From an uncultured Alphaproteobacteria bacterium (GTDB lineage: Bacteria > Pseudomonadota > Alphaproteobacteria > HIMB59 > GCA-002718135): 37,774 bases of DNA. The translations under genes were made by a program, and so were the position numbers. The notes under the pieces were generated by a model. That model was not told the origin of the DNA. It searched no databases and saw only the letters and a program-made list of their open reading frames with translations. The stretch spans positions 1-37,774 of the forward strand of contig CACHBB010000010.1 of assembly GCA_902577945.1 (NCBI GenBank), read 5' to 3'. Positions within the stretch are counted from its first letter, which is position 1, and the number at the start of each line of letters is the position of its first letter. Positions 8,479 to 16,824 of this stretch are shown here, piece after piece.

Positions 8479-9252
8479 ATGAACTCACAAATATTACTAT
8501 CTAATGTTGTTCACAAAAGATTTATCCCTTTTACTCATAATTTAAAATACAAAGTTCCAAGTTTGTACTTAAATATAGATGATTTAGAAAAATTGAACAA
8601 AAATCATTTTTTTTTCTCTGTAAATACATTTAATTTATTTTCATTTTATGAATCTGATCATGGATATAGAGATAAAAGATCAATAAAAAATTTTGTAATA
8701 GAAGCTTTATTAAAATATAAAATAAAATATCAAAATCTAAAAATAATGATTTTATGTTTTCCAAGAATTTTAGGTTATGTTTTTGACCCCTTATCAATTA
8801 TATATTGTTATGATCAGGACAAATTAATTTCTATACTATATGAAGTAAAAAATACTACAAATGAACAACACACTTATATATTTAAAGGAGTAACTAATTC
8901 AAAAGAATTTAAATTATCACATGAATGTTCAAAGCAATTTTACGTTTCTCCATTTATAGAAATGGAGGCATATTACAAATTTTTTAATAAGATGTTTAAA
9001 GATCAAATAAATATTAATATTGATCTTTTTGATAAAAATAATAAAAAAGTTTTAACGGCATCACAATTTGGTAAATTTATTGATTTTAACTCTAGAAATA
9101 TGTTTAAATTTTTATCATATAATCCATTATTAGGATTTAAAGTTATGCTAGGAATTTTGTTTGAGGCAATAATTATAATCTTTAAAGGTGGAAAATACTA
9201 TGGAAGAAAAAGAAAGCCCAATGATACAATTAGTTTTGAAGGAAACTTTTAA
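8479..9252 (+). CDS. DUF1365 family protein
   Basis: A 257-residue protein with the DUF1365 family marks: an opening of the type ...VVHKRFIP..HNLKYKVPSLYL, the segment GYVFDPLSIIYCYD (about residues 94-107), and VSPFIEMEAYY near 155. The biochemical role is not established. The family is consistently found between an FAD amine oxidase and a cyclopropane fatty acid synthase, and some homologues take part in furan or branched fatty-acid formation from cyclopropane-type precursors. Membrane-lipid modification is therefore the likely role. It starts 3 bp after the FAD gene and ends 2 bp before cfa, a tight operon. Confidence 0.85.
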   Translation: MNSQILLSNVVHKRFIPFTHNLKYKVPSLYLNIDDLEKLNKNHFFFSVNTFNLFSFYESDHGYRDKRSIKNFVIEALLKYKIKYQNLKIMILCFPRILGYVFDPLSIIYCYDQDKLISILYEVKNTTNEQHTYIFKGVTNSKEFKLSHECSKQFYVSPFIEMEAYYKFFNKMFKDQININIDLFDKNNKKVLTASQFGKFIDFNSRNMFKFLSYNPLLGFKVMLGILFEAIIIIFKGGKYYGRKRKPNDTISFEGNF

Positions 9253-9254
9253 TA

Positions 9255-10448
9255 ATGGATTTTTTAAAAAAAAATTTTGATAAAACATTAGAAAATGTAT
9301 TAAATAATTTTTTATCAAAAATTAAATATGGAAATTTGAAAGTAAAATTTCCATCTGGGGTCATTAAAAATTTTTCAGGCTTAAATGAAGGGTTAAGTGC
9401 TTCAATCACAATACATGATTATAATTTTTTACAATATGTTTTTAAAAGAGGATCAGTTGGGTTTGCTGAAGCTTACATGAAAGGTTTCTACTCAACACCA
9501 AATTTAACTAATTTATTAATGCTATCACATAAAAATGAAGAATTTTTTTTAAATAATATTAATTCAAACTTATTTTATTTAACACTATCTAAAATTAAGC
9601 ATTTTTTAAACAATAACTCAAAAGCACAAAGTAAAAAAAATATTAAATATCATTATGATTTAGGAAATAAATTTTATGAGAAATGGCTAGATAAAAGCAT
9701 GACTTATTCTTCTGCGATTTTTGATAATCAAAATACAAGTTTGTCTGAAGCTCAATTAAACAAATATAAAAAAATCGCAGACTCATTATCACTTAATGAA
9801 AATTCAAAAACCTTAGAGATTGGTTGTGGCTGGGGTGGTTTTTCTAGTTATGCTGCTAAAAAGTATAAGTGCAACATTGATGCTATAACAATCTCAAAAG
9901 AGCAATATGATTATACATCAAATAAAATACAAAAAGAAGGTTTGGCTGAAAAAGTTGCAGTACTTTTTAAAGATTACAGAGAAATTAATAACAAATATTC
10001 AAATATAGCTTCTATCGAAATGTTTGAAGCGGTTGGAAAAAAATACTGGAGCAGTTATTTTGATATCATTCAAAATTCTCTTTCTGAAAATGGTAAAGCA
10101 GCTTTACAAATAATTACTATAAATGAAAAAAGAGCAGAAGGTTATCAATCTAGGCCAGACTTTATTCAGCAATATATATTTCCTGGAGGCATGTTGCCAA
10201 CAAAAAAACAATTAGAGACAAGTGCCAAAGAAGTAGGTCTCAAATGTCTTGAGATGTTAAGTTTTGGAAAATCATATGCTAAAACATTGAATATCTGGAA
10301 CTCACAATTTCAAGAATCCTGGAATGAAGTTGCTAGATATGGATTTGATGATAATTTTAAAAAGATGTGGGAATATTATTTTTCTTACTGCGAAACAGGT
10401 TTTTTAAGTGGATCAACTGATGTTTCACATTTTCTATTAAAAAAATAG
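9255..10448 (+). CDS. cfa: Cyclopropane-fatty-acyl-phospholipid synthase family methyltransferase
   Basis: SAM-dependent enzyme that methylenates double bonds of membrane phospholipid acyl chains, 397 residues (E. coli Cfa has 382). The SAM site LEIGCGWGG is at residues 187-195. Other Cfa marks are KYHYDLGNKFYEKWLD before it, and FEAVGKKYW and QIITI after it, then FIQQYIFPGGMLP. The partner genes (FAD oxidase, DUF1365) suggest that the product may be further modified, as with other members of this subfamily that act on monounsaturated chains under oxidative or light stress. It lies 2 bp after DUF1365 and 3 bp before the DUF2878 gene. Confidence 0.92.
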   Translation: MDFLKKNFDKTLENVLNNFLSKIKYGNLKVKFPSGVIKNFSGLNEGLSASITIHDYNFLQYVFKRGSVGFAEAYMKGFYSTPNLTNLLMLSHKNEEFFLNNINSNLFYLTLSKIKHFLNNNSKAQSKKNIKYHYDLGNKFYEKWLDKSMTYSSAIFDNQNTSLSEAQLNKYKKIADSLSLNENSKTLEIGCGWGGFSSYAAKKYKCNIDAITISKEQYDYTSNKIQKEGLAEKVAVLFKDYREINNKYSNIASIEMFEAVGKKYWSSYFDIIQNSLSENGKAALQIITINEKRAEGYQSRPDFIQQYIFPGGMLPTKKQLETSAKEVGLKCLEMLSFGKSYAKTLNIWNSQFQESWNEVARYGFDDNFKKMWEYYFSYCETGFLSGSTDVSHFLLKK

Positions 10449-10451
10449 AAT

Positions 10452-10964
10452 ATGAGTAAATTAAGAATATTTCTAACCTTAACAGGATACCAATTAACAT
10501 GGCTAGCATGTGTATTTGGTCAAATAAAATTTAATATACCCCTCTTAGGTATTTATATTGGTCTAATTTTCATCCTACTTTATTTTTATTTTAGTAAAAA
10601 CAGAATTAAATTTTTAAAATTATGTTTATTAATTTCTCTACCTGGTTATTTGTTTGATACAGTAATTGTGTACTTTGCGATTTATGAATTTAAGGATACT
10701 TTCATTTTTGGTACAATACCATTATGGATGTTAGTTTTATGGCCTAGCTTCTCAACTTTATATGATGAAATTTTAGTTTTTTTAAAAAAATATAAATTTT
10801 TTGGTATTATTTTAAGCTGTATAATAGGTCCTTTTACTTACTATCTTGGAGAACCTCTCGAGGTTATAAAAATTAACAATTATGTATTATTTTTCTTAAC
10901 GATGATAAGTTTTTGGGGTTTATTAATGTTTTACTATTTAGAAATTATTTTAAAAAGACTTTAA
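10452..10964 (+). CDS. DUF2878-like integral membrane protein
   Basis: A 170-residue, strongly hydrophobic protein with about five to six membrane segments (roughly residues 8-28, 30-48, 54-75, 88-106, 115-132, 140-162). Conserved-looking features are TGYQLTWLACVFGQ at the start and PGYLFDTVIVY in the middle, which resemble DUF2878 proteins that close the photolyase-cfa cassettes of marine bacteria. The function is unknown. Its position after cfa suggests a membrane-lipid or membrane-stress role. Its stop overlaps the stop of the convergent trcR gene by 4 bp. Family assignment is from memory of the pattern and context. Confidence 0.65.
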   Translation: MSKLRIFLTLTGYQLTWLACVFGQIKFNIPLLGIYIGLIFILLYFYFSKNRIKFLKLCLLISLPGYLFDTVIVYFAIYEFKDTFIFGTIPLWMLVLWPSFSTLYDEILVFLKKYKFFGIILSCIIGPFTYYLGEPLEVIKINNYVLFFLTMISFWGLLMFYYLEIILKRL

Positions 10965-11503
10965 TCTTCAGAAACATCTTTTTTTGCTCTTTTCCTATTT
11001 AATGTCCTCTCAAGTTCTTTGTAAGTACACAATCCAACATCCATAGGACTTTTCGCTTCGAGTACCGCTTCTCTAAATGTTCCATTTCTAATTGCATCAA
11101 CCGTATTTTTTGTAGATCCAGTAAGTCGGGCTATTTGCGAACTTGTAAGCTCGGTAGGATATCTTTTGATCAACCATAAAATTGCATACGGCTTTTCTTG
11201 CCTAAGAGATAATGGTGTATATTTTGTATCTTTTTTTCTTGGTGGCAGTTCTTCTATGATTGATGACTTTATTAGCATTAATTTTGCTTCAGGATCGTTT
11301 TCACATCTTTCAATTTCATCTTTTGTCAACTGGTTGTTGTCTACTGGATCGTAACCACGCATTCCCACTGCTACATCTCCATCAGCAATTCCCTGAACTT
11401 CTAATTCATGCAAACCACAAAATTCTGATATTTGATTAAAAGTTAAAGATGTATTTTCAACTAACCAAATTGCAGTTGCTTTAGGCATTAGGGGATATTT
11501 CAT
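10961..11503 (-). CDS. trcR: DUF1013 cell-cycle transcriptional regulator TrcR
   Basis: A 180-residue DNA-binding protein of the alphaproteobacterial DUF1013 family (TrcR), which associates with RNA polymerase and influences cell-cycle transcription in Caulobacter and Brucella-type organisms. I chose the ATG at 11503 because the family begins exactly with MKYPLMPKATAIWLVENTSL. The frame is open 30 codons further upstream, but that extension is a hydrophobic low-complexity stretch with no family match. A helix-turn-helix-like segment LTSSQIARLTGSTKNTVDAI lies near residues 115-135. The gene is convergent with DUF2878 (4-bp overlap) and divergent from the DUF1192 gene (56 bp). Confidence 0.9.
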   Translation of the reverse strand: MKYPLMPKATAIWLVENTSLTFNQISEFCGLHELEVQGIADGDVAVGMRGYDPVDNNQLTKDEIERCENDPEAKLMLIKSSIIEELPPRKKDTKYTPLSLRQEKPYAILWLIKRYPTELTSSQIARLTGSTKNTVDAIRNGTFREAVLEAKSPMDVGLCTYKELERTLNRKRAKKDVSED

Positions 11504-11559
11504 ATTAATTATATTACATATAATATATAATGATAATATAGATATAAATAAATAATTAA

Positions 11560-11742
11560 ATGAATGATTTTTTAGAAATAGAAGAAAAAACAAAAAAGGT
11601 TAAATCTATTAATTTGGATAGTTTAAGTGTTGAAGATTTAAATAAGTATGTAAAAGAATTAAGTGAAGAAATAGATAAAGTAAAAGTTGAAATAAAAAAG
11701 AAGCAAAAAATAAAAGCTGAAGCTGAAAAAATGTTTAAGTAA
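11560..11742 (+). CDS. DUF1192 family small protein
   Basis: A 60-residue acidic/basic helical protein resembling the alphaproteobacterial DUF1192 family: a short N-terminal part, then LDSLSVEDLNKYVKELSEEI leading into a coiled-coil of lysine and glutamate heptads, and a C-terminal AEAEKMFK. The function is unknown. DUF1192 genes are often found beside trcR or cell-cycle genes, as here (56 bp, divergent). It ends 4 bp before the convergent rpmE stop, so the spacer leaves no room for a terminator. Confidence 0.7.
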   Translation: MNDFLEIEEKTKKVKSINLDSLSVEDLNKYVKELSEEIDKVKVEIKKKQKIKAEAEKMFK

Positions 11743-11746
11743 TAAT

Positions 11747-11974
11747 TTACTTATTTACTTTTAAGCCTTTGAATCTCTTTTGGAATCTGGCAACTTGACC
11801 CTCTTTCTCATTCAAACTTGATTTACCACCAATCCAAGCAGGGTGTGATTTAGGATCAATATCAAGTTTAAGAGTATCTGATTCTTTTCCCCAAGTTGAA
11901 CGAGTTTTAAAAGTACTACCATCAGTCATAACAACATTTATTTCATGATAATCTGGGTGTATTTTTTTTTTCAT
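11747..11974 (-). CDS. rpmE: 50S ribosomal protein L31
   Basis: Large-subunit ribosomal protein, 75 residues. It begins [12 protein letters not shown], contains FKTRSTWG and SHPAWIGG, and ends with [14 protein letters not shown], the L31 signature order. The four zinc-ribbon cysteines of E. coli L31 are absent, so this is the zinc-free type usual in Alphaproteobacteria. It is the last gene of the tkt-gap-efp-suhB run, 24 bp after suhB. Confidence 0.93.
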   Translation of the reverse strand: MKKKIHPDYHEINVVMTDGSTFKTRSTWGKESDTLKLDIDPKSHPAWIGGKSSLNEKEGQVARFQKRFKGLKVNK

Positions 11975-11998
11975 AATTGGCTTATATTTAATTACTAT

Positions 11999-12775
11999 CT
12001 AAAGTAAAGTAAGTTTTTTTTGTAATTCTTCGTGAATAACTTTGTTTGAGGCAATAATATCTCTACAATTTACATTCCATTTTTCTCCCAAAATAGTTGT
12101 AAGTTTACCACCAGCTTCCTCAACCATTAAAACTCCCGATGAAATATCCCATAAATTTAAATCATTTTCCCAGAAAGCGTCTAGTCTGCCGGCAGCAACA
12201 TAGGCCATATCAAGTGCCGCAGAACCTAATCTTCTTATGCCTGCAGTTGATTTTGAAATTTCATCTATTTCTAATAAGTAATTTTTATATATTCTTTTTC
12301 CAAAAGGAATTCCAGTTCCTATAATACATTCTGATAGTATTTTTCGATTAGAAACTCTCAGTCTCTTATTATTGCACCATGCACCCTTTCCCTTAGAAGA
12401 CCAAAAAAATTCGTTTAATATTGGATTATAAATTATTCCATCTGTAATTTCACCATCGATCATTTTAGATATAACTATCGACACAAATGGAATACCGTGA
12501 ATAAAATTTGAGGTTCCGTCGATAGGATCAATAACAATAGTGTTTTCATCACCTTTAATTTCACCTGACTCCTCAGTAATATATGAATATTTAGGATAAT
12601 AATATTTCAATGTTTCCAGTATACTTTTTTCAACATTTACATCTGCATTAGTAACAAAGTCACCTATAGATTTTGAATTAATTTGAAGATTTTCTAATTC
12701 TCCATAATCTCTAGTTAGTATCTTTCCTGCTTTTTTTGCAGCTTTTTCAAATATATTTATTACTGCTGGTTGCAT
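11999..12775 (-). CDS. suhB: Inositol-1-monophosphatase family protein
   Basis: Mg-dependent phosphatase of the SuhB/IMPase family, 258 residues. It has the metal-binding glutamates in EESGE (68-72), the signature DPIDGTSNF (83-91) and the second signature WDISSGVLMVEEAGG near residue 208. In E. coli SuhB also takes part in rRNA transcription antitermination. The location next to efp and rpmE fits a ribosome-related role as well as inositol-phosphate hydrolysis. The start codon overlaps the efp stop by one base (TAATG), indicating translational coupling. The same neighbourhood (efp-suhB) is common in Alphaproteobacteria. Confidence 0.92.
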   Translation of the reverse strand: MQPAVINIFEKAAKKAGKILTRDYGELENLQINSKSIGDFVTNADVNVEKSILETLKYYYPKYSYITEESGEIKGDENTIVIDPIDGTSNFIHGIPFVSIVISKMIDGEITDGIIYNPILNEFFWSSKGKGAWCNNKRLRVSNRKILSECIIGTGIPFGKRIYKNYLLEIDEISKSTAGIRRLGSAALDMAYVAAGRLDAFWENDLNLWDISSGVLMVEEAGGKLTTILGEKWNVNCRDIIASNKVIHEELQKKLTLL

Positions 12776-13344
12776 TAAGATTTAAATTTTTCAATATAAC
12801 TGCTATCAACAGTACTTATAACTATTCTATCATCAGTTGATATAAATTGTGGTACTGTAGTTTTAATACCCTTTTCCAACGTTGCTGGTTTATAAGATGA
12901 AGCTGCAGTTTGACCTTTTACAACAGCTTCTGTATCTAAAACTTTTAAAACTATATTATCTGGTAATTCTAAACCAACAGGTTTTTCATTATAGTATTGT
13001 AGAGTTACGTTAGCATTTTCAACTAAAAATTTTGATTGATGTTCAGTAATTAGATCGGAACCTAATTCAATTTGTTCATATGTTTGTTCATCCATGAAGT
13101 AAAATTTATTATCATCTTCATATAAATACTGAAAATTTTTTTCATCCAATATTGCTCTTTGCACAGTTTCAGATGATCTAAATCTTGTATTCATCTTAGT
13201 GCCCTCTTTGATTTCTTTTAACTCAGCTTGAATATATGCGCCACCTTTACCTGGTTGAGTGTGTTGAGTTTTTAAAACTCGCCATAATTTATTATCAATT
13301 TCCAGAATGTTACCTACTTTAATCTCATTACCATCAATTTTCAT
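12775..13344 (-). CDS. efp: Translation elongation factor P
   Basis: Relieves ribosome stalling at polyproline stretches, 189 residues, normal length. The N-terminal KOW-like domain carries the loop PGKGGAY at 31-37, with Lys33 as the residue that is modified in other bacteria. Two OB-fold domains follow. The C-terminus with TVPQFISTDDRIVISTVDSSYI is standard. No EpmA/EpmB or other modifying enzyme is in the window. Its start overlaps the preceding unknown gene by 4 bp, and its stop overlaps suhB by 1 bp. Confidence 0.96.
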   Translation of the reverse strand: MKIDGNEIKVGNILEIDNKLWRVLKTQHTQPGKGGAYIQAELKEIKEGTKMNTRFRSSETVQRAILDEKNFQYLYEDDNKFYFMDEQTYEQIELGSDLITEHQSKFLVENANVTLQYYNEKPVGLELPDNIVLKVLDTEAVVKGQTAASSYKPATLEKGIKTTVPQFISTDDRIVISTVDSSYIEKFKS

Positions 13345-13730
13345 ATATTTATTTTAGTTAAATCTTTAATTTTTGATATTTCTATTATATCAAAATCAGG
13401 ATTCATTAAAACTTTATTTTTTTTTGCTATTTGATTAATCTTATTTAAAACAACCTTATTTGATTTGAGTTTGATATAGTCAATGTTTTCTTTACAAATT
13501 AGTATAGATAAACCATGATCATTACCAGAATCTATATAAAACTTAATGTTATATTCTGAGTAGTTTTTTTTTATTAATTTAATTATAGCTTTAATCCAAT
13601 CAATGCCCAACCCAACAACAAGATAATTTTCTAAAAATATTATGAGTATTTTTTTTTTATTTTTTTTAAATTTAATAAGTTTTTCAAACTCAAAGTACGT
13701 TTTAATTGAAAAACATCTTTTAATAGTCAC
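13341..13730 (-). CDS. Hypothetical protein coupled between gap and efp
   Basis: A 129-residue, lysine/isoleucine-rich protein that I cannot name. Two alternating beta/alpha units can be guessed: hydrophobic ILIIFLENYLVVGLGIDWI (28-46), an amphipathic helix, then KFYIDSGNDHGLSILICK (63-80) and a short strand DYIKLK. That resembles a half-barrel or Rossmann-like fragment. There is no signal peptide or convincing membrane segment. It overlaps gap by 4 bp upstream and efp by 4 bp downstream, so it is probably translated in step with both. In other Alphaproteobacteria the gap-to-efp stretch often holds pgk, fba and a thiamine-phosphate-synthase-like gene. A much reduced relative of the last is possible but unproven. 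Confidence 0.6.
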   Translation of the reverse strand: MTIKRCFSIKTYFEFEKLIKFKKNKKKILIIFLENYLVVGLGIDWIKAIIKLIKKNYSEYNIKFYIDSGNDHGLSILICKENIDYIKLKSNKVVLNKINQIAKKNKVLMNPDFDIIEISKIKDLTKINI

Positions 13731-14734
13731 TTAATAAATTTTTTCAAATCTAACATTGTTTCAATCATTCTATTTGAAAAACCCCATTCATTATCATACC
13801 AAGATAGAACTCTACAAAATCTATCATTTACTACTTGTGTTTGGGTAATATCAAAAATAGAACTACTTGAATTATGATTGAAATCTATTGAAACTAGTGG
13901 CTGATCATTAATTGTTAATATATTTTTAAGCTCTCTTGATTTAGATGCTTTTATAGCAACTTTATTAATTTGAATTGCATCAGTTTTTTTCTTACTTATA
14001 AAAGTAAAGTCTATCAAAGAAACATTCGGAGTAGGGACTCTTATTGCAGTGCCATCTAATTTACCCGATAATTTTGGAAGCACCAAACTAATCGCTTTAG
14101 CAGCACCTGTAGACGTAGGTATCATTGACTCAGCGGCAGCTCTAGCTCTTCTTAAATCTTGATGAGTTTGATCAACAGTTCTTTGATCACCTGTATAACT
14201 ATGGATAGTTGTCATATAGCCGCTTTCAATACCAAATGCCTTATCAAGTATCATAGCAACAGGTGCTAGGCAGTTAGTTGTACAAGAACCATTAGAAATT
14301 ATGTCATGCTTCCTGGTTAGTTGAAGGTTATTTACTCCTTGCACAATTGTTTTATCAACATTTTTTGCAGGTGCTGAAATAATTACTTTTTTTGCACCAG
14401 CTTCTAAGTGAGAAATAGCTTTCTCTTTAGACGTAAATACGCCACTACATTCTAGAACTACGTCTATTTTTAAAGATTTCCAAGGAAGATTTTTAGGGTC
14501 CTTTTCTGAATAGAAACGAATATTATTTTTGTTAATTTTTATTCCATTTTTAGTTTTAATTATTTTAAAAGGCAAAATTCCATGAATACTATCGTATTTT
14601 AATAAGTGAGTACTTGAATCAATATGCCCTAATTCATTTATTGCAACAATTTCAACATTTTTAATTTTTTTTTCTAGGAAAGCTCTTAGTACTAATTTTC
14701 CTATTCTTCCAAATCCATTAATTGCTATTTTCAT
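13727..14734 (-). CDS. gap: Glyceraldehyde-3-phosphate dehydrogenase, type I
   Basis: Converts glyceraldehyde 3-phosphate to 1,3-bisphosphoglycerate, reversible, cytosolic, 335 residues. The NAD fold opens with INGFGRIGK (4-12). Catalytic Cys151 is in SNGSCTTNC, and the C-terminus has SWYDNEWGFSNRM. Two small oddities are visible: Gly149 where most GAPDHs have Ala (NASCTTNC), and Glu at position 34 after INx, where NAD-specific enzymes usually have Asp. The second feature recalls erythrose-4-phosphate dehydrogenase (Epd) or altered cofactor use. However, the HSYTGDQRTVDQ segment is GAPDH-like. The gene is 18 bp after tkt, and pgk does not follow. Confidence 0.92.
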   Translation of the reverse strand: MKIAINGFGRIGKLVLRAFLEKKIKNVEIVAINELGHIDSSTHLLKYDSIHGILPFKIIKTKNGIKINKNNIRFYSEKDPKNLPWKSLKIDVVLECSGVFTSKEKAISHLEAGAKKVIISAPAKNVDKTIVQGVNNLQLTRKHDIISNGSCTTNCLAPVAMILDKAFGIESGYMTTIHSYTGDQRTVDQTHQDLRRARAAAESMIPTSTGAAKAISLVLPKLSGKLDGTAIRVPTPNVSLIDFTFISKKKTDAIQINKVAIKASKSRELKNILTINDQPLVSIDFNHNSSSSIFDITQTQVVNDRFCRVLSWYDNEWGFSNRMIETMLDLKKFIK

Positions 14735-14752
14735 AAAAATCCTATCTACTAA

Positions 14753-16729
14753 CTATAAAGTTTTAGTAATTATTTCAATTAAGTTTTGATCAGTAATTCC
14801 AAAATATTCATATAATTCTTTATATGGACCGCTTTCACCGAAAGAAGACATACCAACAAAATTTTTACTATCAATATATTTTTCCCAACCATTTATAACA
14901 CCAGCTTCTACTCCAAATATTGCTTTATTACCTAATATTTTTTTCTTGTATTCAACTTTATTCTCTTCAAATAATTCAAAAGAAGGAAAACTAACAACTC
15001 TAACATTTATATTATTATTTTCTTTTAATTTATTTGACGCTGAACATGCAATTTCAACTTCAGATCCTGAAGCTAATATTGTTGCATCATAATTATCATA
15101 ATCAATTATTGCATATGCACCTTTTTTAACAAAATTTTCTTCTCTACTTATTTTCTGATTCATTGGTAAATTTTGACGTGTAAGCACAATAACCGTAGGC
15201 CCATTTCTTTTTATTGCTGTTTCCCAGGATTCAATTGTTTCAATAATATCACATGGTCTAATTACGGTTAAATTAGGTATAGCTCTAAGACTTGCTAAGT
15301 GTTCCACTGGTTGATGTGTTGGACCATCCTCTCCTAATCCTATAGAATCATGAGTCATAATATAAATAACTGGAATATTCATAAGTGCTGATAATCTTAT
15401 GGAAGGTCTACAATAATCTGAAAAAACTAAAAATGTTCCACCATATGGTTTTAAACCACCATGCAAAGCGATACCATTCATAATACCTGCCATAGCATGT
15501 TCCCTAATACCATAATGAACATAGCTACCACTAAAATCATCAGCTTTTATAATTTTCATATCTTTAGTTTTAGTATTATTCGATCCAGTAAGATCAGCAG
15601 ATCCTCCAAGTAAATTTGGAAAATTTTTAGATATTAGGTCTAAAGTGAGCTCGCTTGCTTTTCGTGTTGCACAATTTGTTTTTTCCTCAAAATGATATTT
15701 TTTAAATTTAATAATATCTTTGTTTAAATTATTATTTTCAATATTTAAAAAATAATTTTTAAATTCACTACTTTTAAAGGTTTGAGAGTTGATTTTTTCC
15801 CAATTATTTTTTATTTCATTATTCCTTATTTGGAAACTCCTCCATATTTGTAGAAGCTCATTAGGGATTTCAAACTCTTTAAAATTCCAATTTAATTTCT
15901 CTCTTACAAGTTTTATTTCATCTTCACCAAGTGGGGATCCATGAGATGATGCTTTTCCGGATTTATTAGGTGAACCATAACCAATTGTTGTTTTACAAGC
16001 TATGATAGATGGCAAAGAGCTTTTCTTTGCTTTTTTTATAGCACTATCAATTTCTTTAAAGTTGTGACCATCAATCTTTAAGTAGTTCCAATTATAAGAC
16101 TCAAATCTTTTTTGGATATCATCGGAACTTGATAATTTTATATCTCCATCTATAGAAATGGAATTATCATCAAAAAAAACTATTAGTTTATTTAATTTTA
16201 AATGGCCAGCTAAACTACAAGCCTCATGGCTAAGACCTTCCATTAAACAACCATCTCCAGCAAATACATACGTATAATGATTAATTAACTTATTTGTAAA
16301 TTTTGAAGATAATTTTTTTTCTGCAATTGCTAAACCAATAGCATTTGATAATCCTTGTGATAATGGTCCTGTTGTGGTCTCAATTCCAGGAATTGCTCCA
16401 TACTCAGGATGACCAGCTGTTGGATTATTGAGTTGTCTAAAATTTTTTATTTGTTCTAGTGTAATTCCATCATAACCTAATAAATATAAACAAGAATATA
16501 GAAGCATTGAGCCATGCCCATTAGACACAATAAACCTATCTCTATCAATCCAATCTGGATGTTTTGGGTCAAACTTTAAGTGTGATTTAAAAAGAATCGT
16601 TGCAATATCTGCCATTCCCATGGGCATACCAGGATGCCCAGAGTTTGCTCTTTGAACTGCATCCATAGACAAAAAGCGAATACAATTTGAAAGATCTCTT
16701 AAATTCTCTTTATTTTGATTATCGTTCAA
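14753..16729 (-). CDS. tkt: Transketolase
   Basis: Thiamine-diphosphate enzyme of the non-oxidative pentose phosphate pathway, 658 residues, full length. The N-terminal part has SGHPGMPMGMADI (30-42) and the TPP/Mg motif GDGCLMEG...N around 155-185. The pyrimidine domain contains GIREHAMAGIMNGIALHGG. It is the first gene of a leftward operon with gap, an unknown gene, efp, suhB and rpmE. The 95-bp spacer upstream is shared with the divergent zapA operon and must hold promoters for both directions. Confidence 0.97.
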   Translation of the reverse strand: MNDNQNKENLRDLSNCIRFLSMDAVQRANSGHPGMPMGMADIATILFKSHLKFDPKHPDWIDRDRFIVSNGHGSMLLYSCLYLLGYDGITLEQIKNFRQLNNPTAGHPEYGAIPGIETTTGPLSQGLSNAIGLAIAEKKLSSKFTNKLINHYTYVFAGDGCLMEGLSHEACSLAGHLKLNKLIVFFDDNSISIDGDIKLSSSDDIQKRFESYNWNYLKIDGHNFKEIDSAIKKAKKSSLPSIIACKTTIGYGSPNKSGKASSHGSPLGEDEIKLVREKLNWNFKEFEIPNELLQIWRSFQIRNNEIKNNWEKINSQTFKSSEFKNYFLNIENNNLNKDIIKFKKYHFEEKTNCATRKASELTLDLISKNFPNLLGGSADLTGSNNTKTKDMKIIKADDFSGSYVHYGIREHAMAGIMNGIALHGGLKPYGGTFLVFSDYCRPSIRLSALMNIPVIYIMTHDSIGLGEDGPTHQPVEHLASLRAIPNLTVIRPCDIIETIESWETAIKRNGPTVIVLTRQNLPMNQKISREENFVKKGAYAIIDYDNYDATILASGSEVEIACSASNKLKENNNINVRVVSFPSFELFEENKVEYKKKILGNKAIFGVEAGVINGWEKYIDSKNFVGMSSFGESGPYKELYEYFGITDQNLIEIITKTL

Positions 16730-16789
16730 CTATTATACCTTCAATAACTTATTAATCTTAATTATTATAATATTATTTACTTCAATACA

Positions 16790-16818
16790 GTGACAATTAT
16801 ATAATTTCAAATTATAAA
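16790..16818 (+). promoter_or_regulatory. Candidate sigma-70 promoter of the zauP-zapA operon
   Basis: GTGACA (16790-16795) and TATAAA (16813-16818) are separated by 17 bp, each one mismatch from the TTGACA/TATAAT consensus. Transcription would begin about 6-7 bp downstream, essentially at the ATG at 16825. No Shine-Dalgarno precedes that ATG, so a leaderless or nearly leaderless mRNA is predicted. The match is better than most in this AT-rich window but remains a prediction. Confidence 0.45.
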
Positions 16819-16824
16819 ATATGT

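Noticed and set aside
11504-11593. Thirty-codon upstream extension of trcR with a hydrophobic segment
   Set aside because: The DUF1013 family starts exactly at MKYPLMPK (11503). The extension runs into the divergent DUF1192 gene and is AT-driven low complexity, not a membrane anchor.
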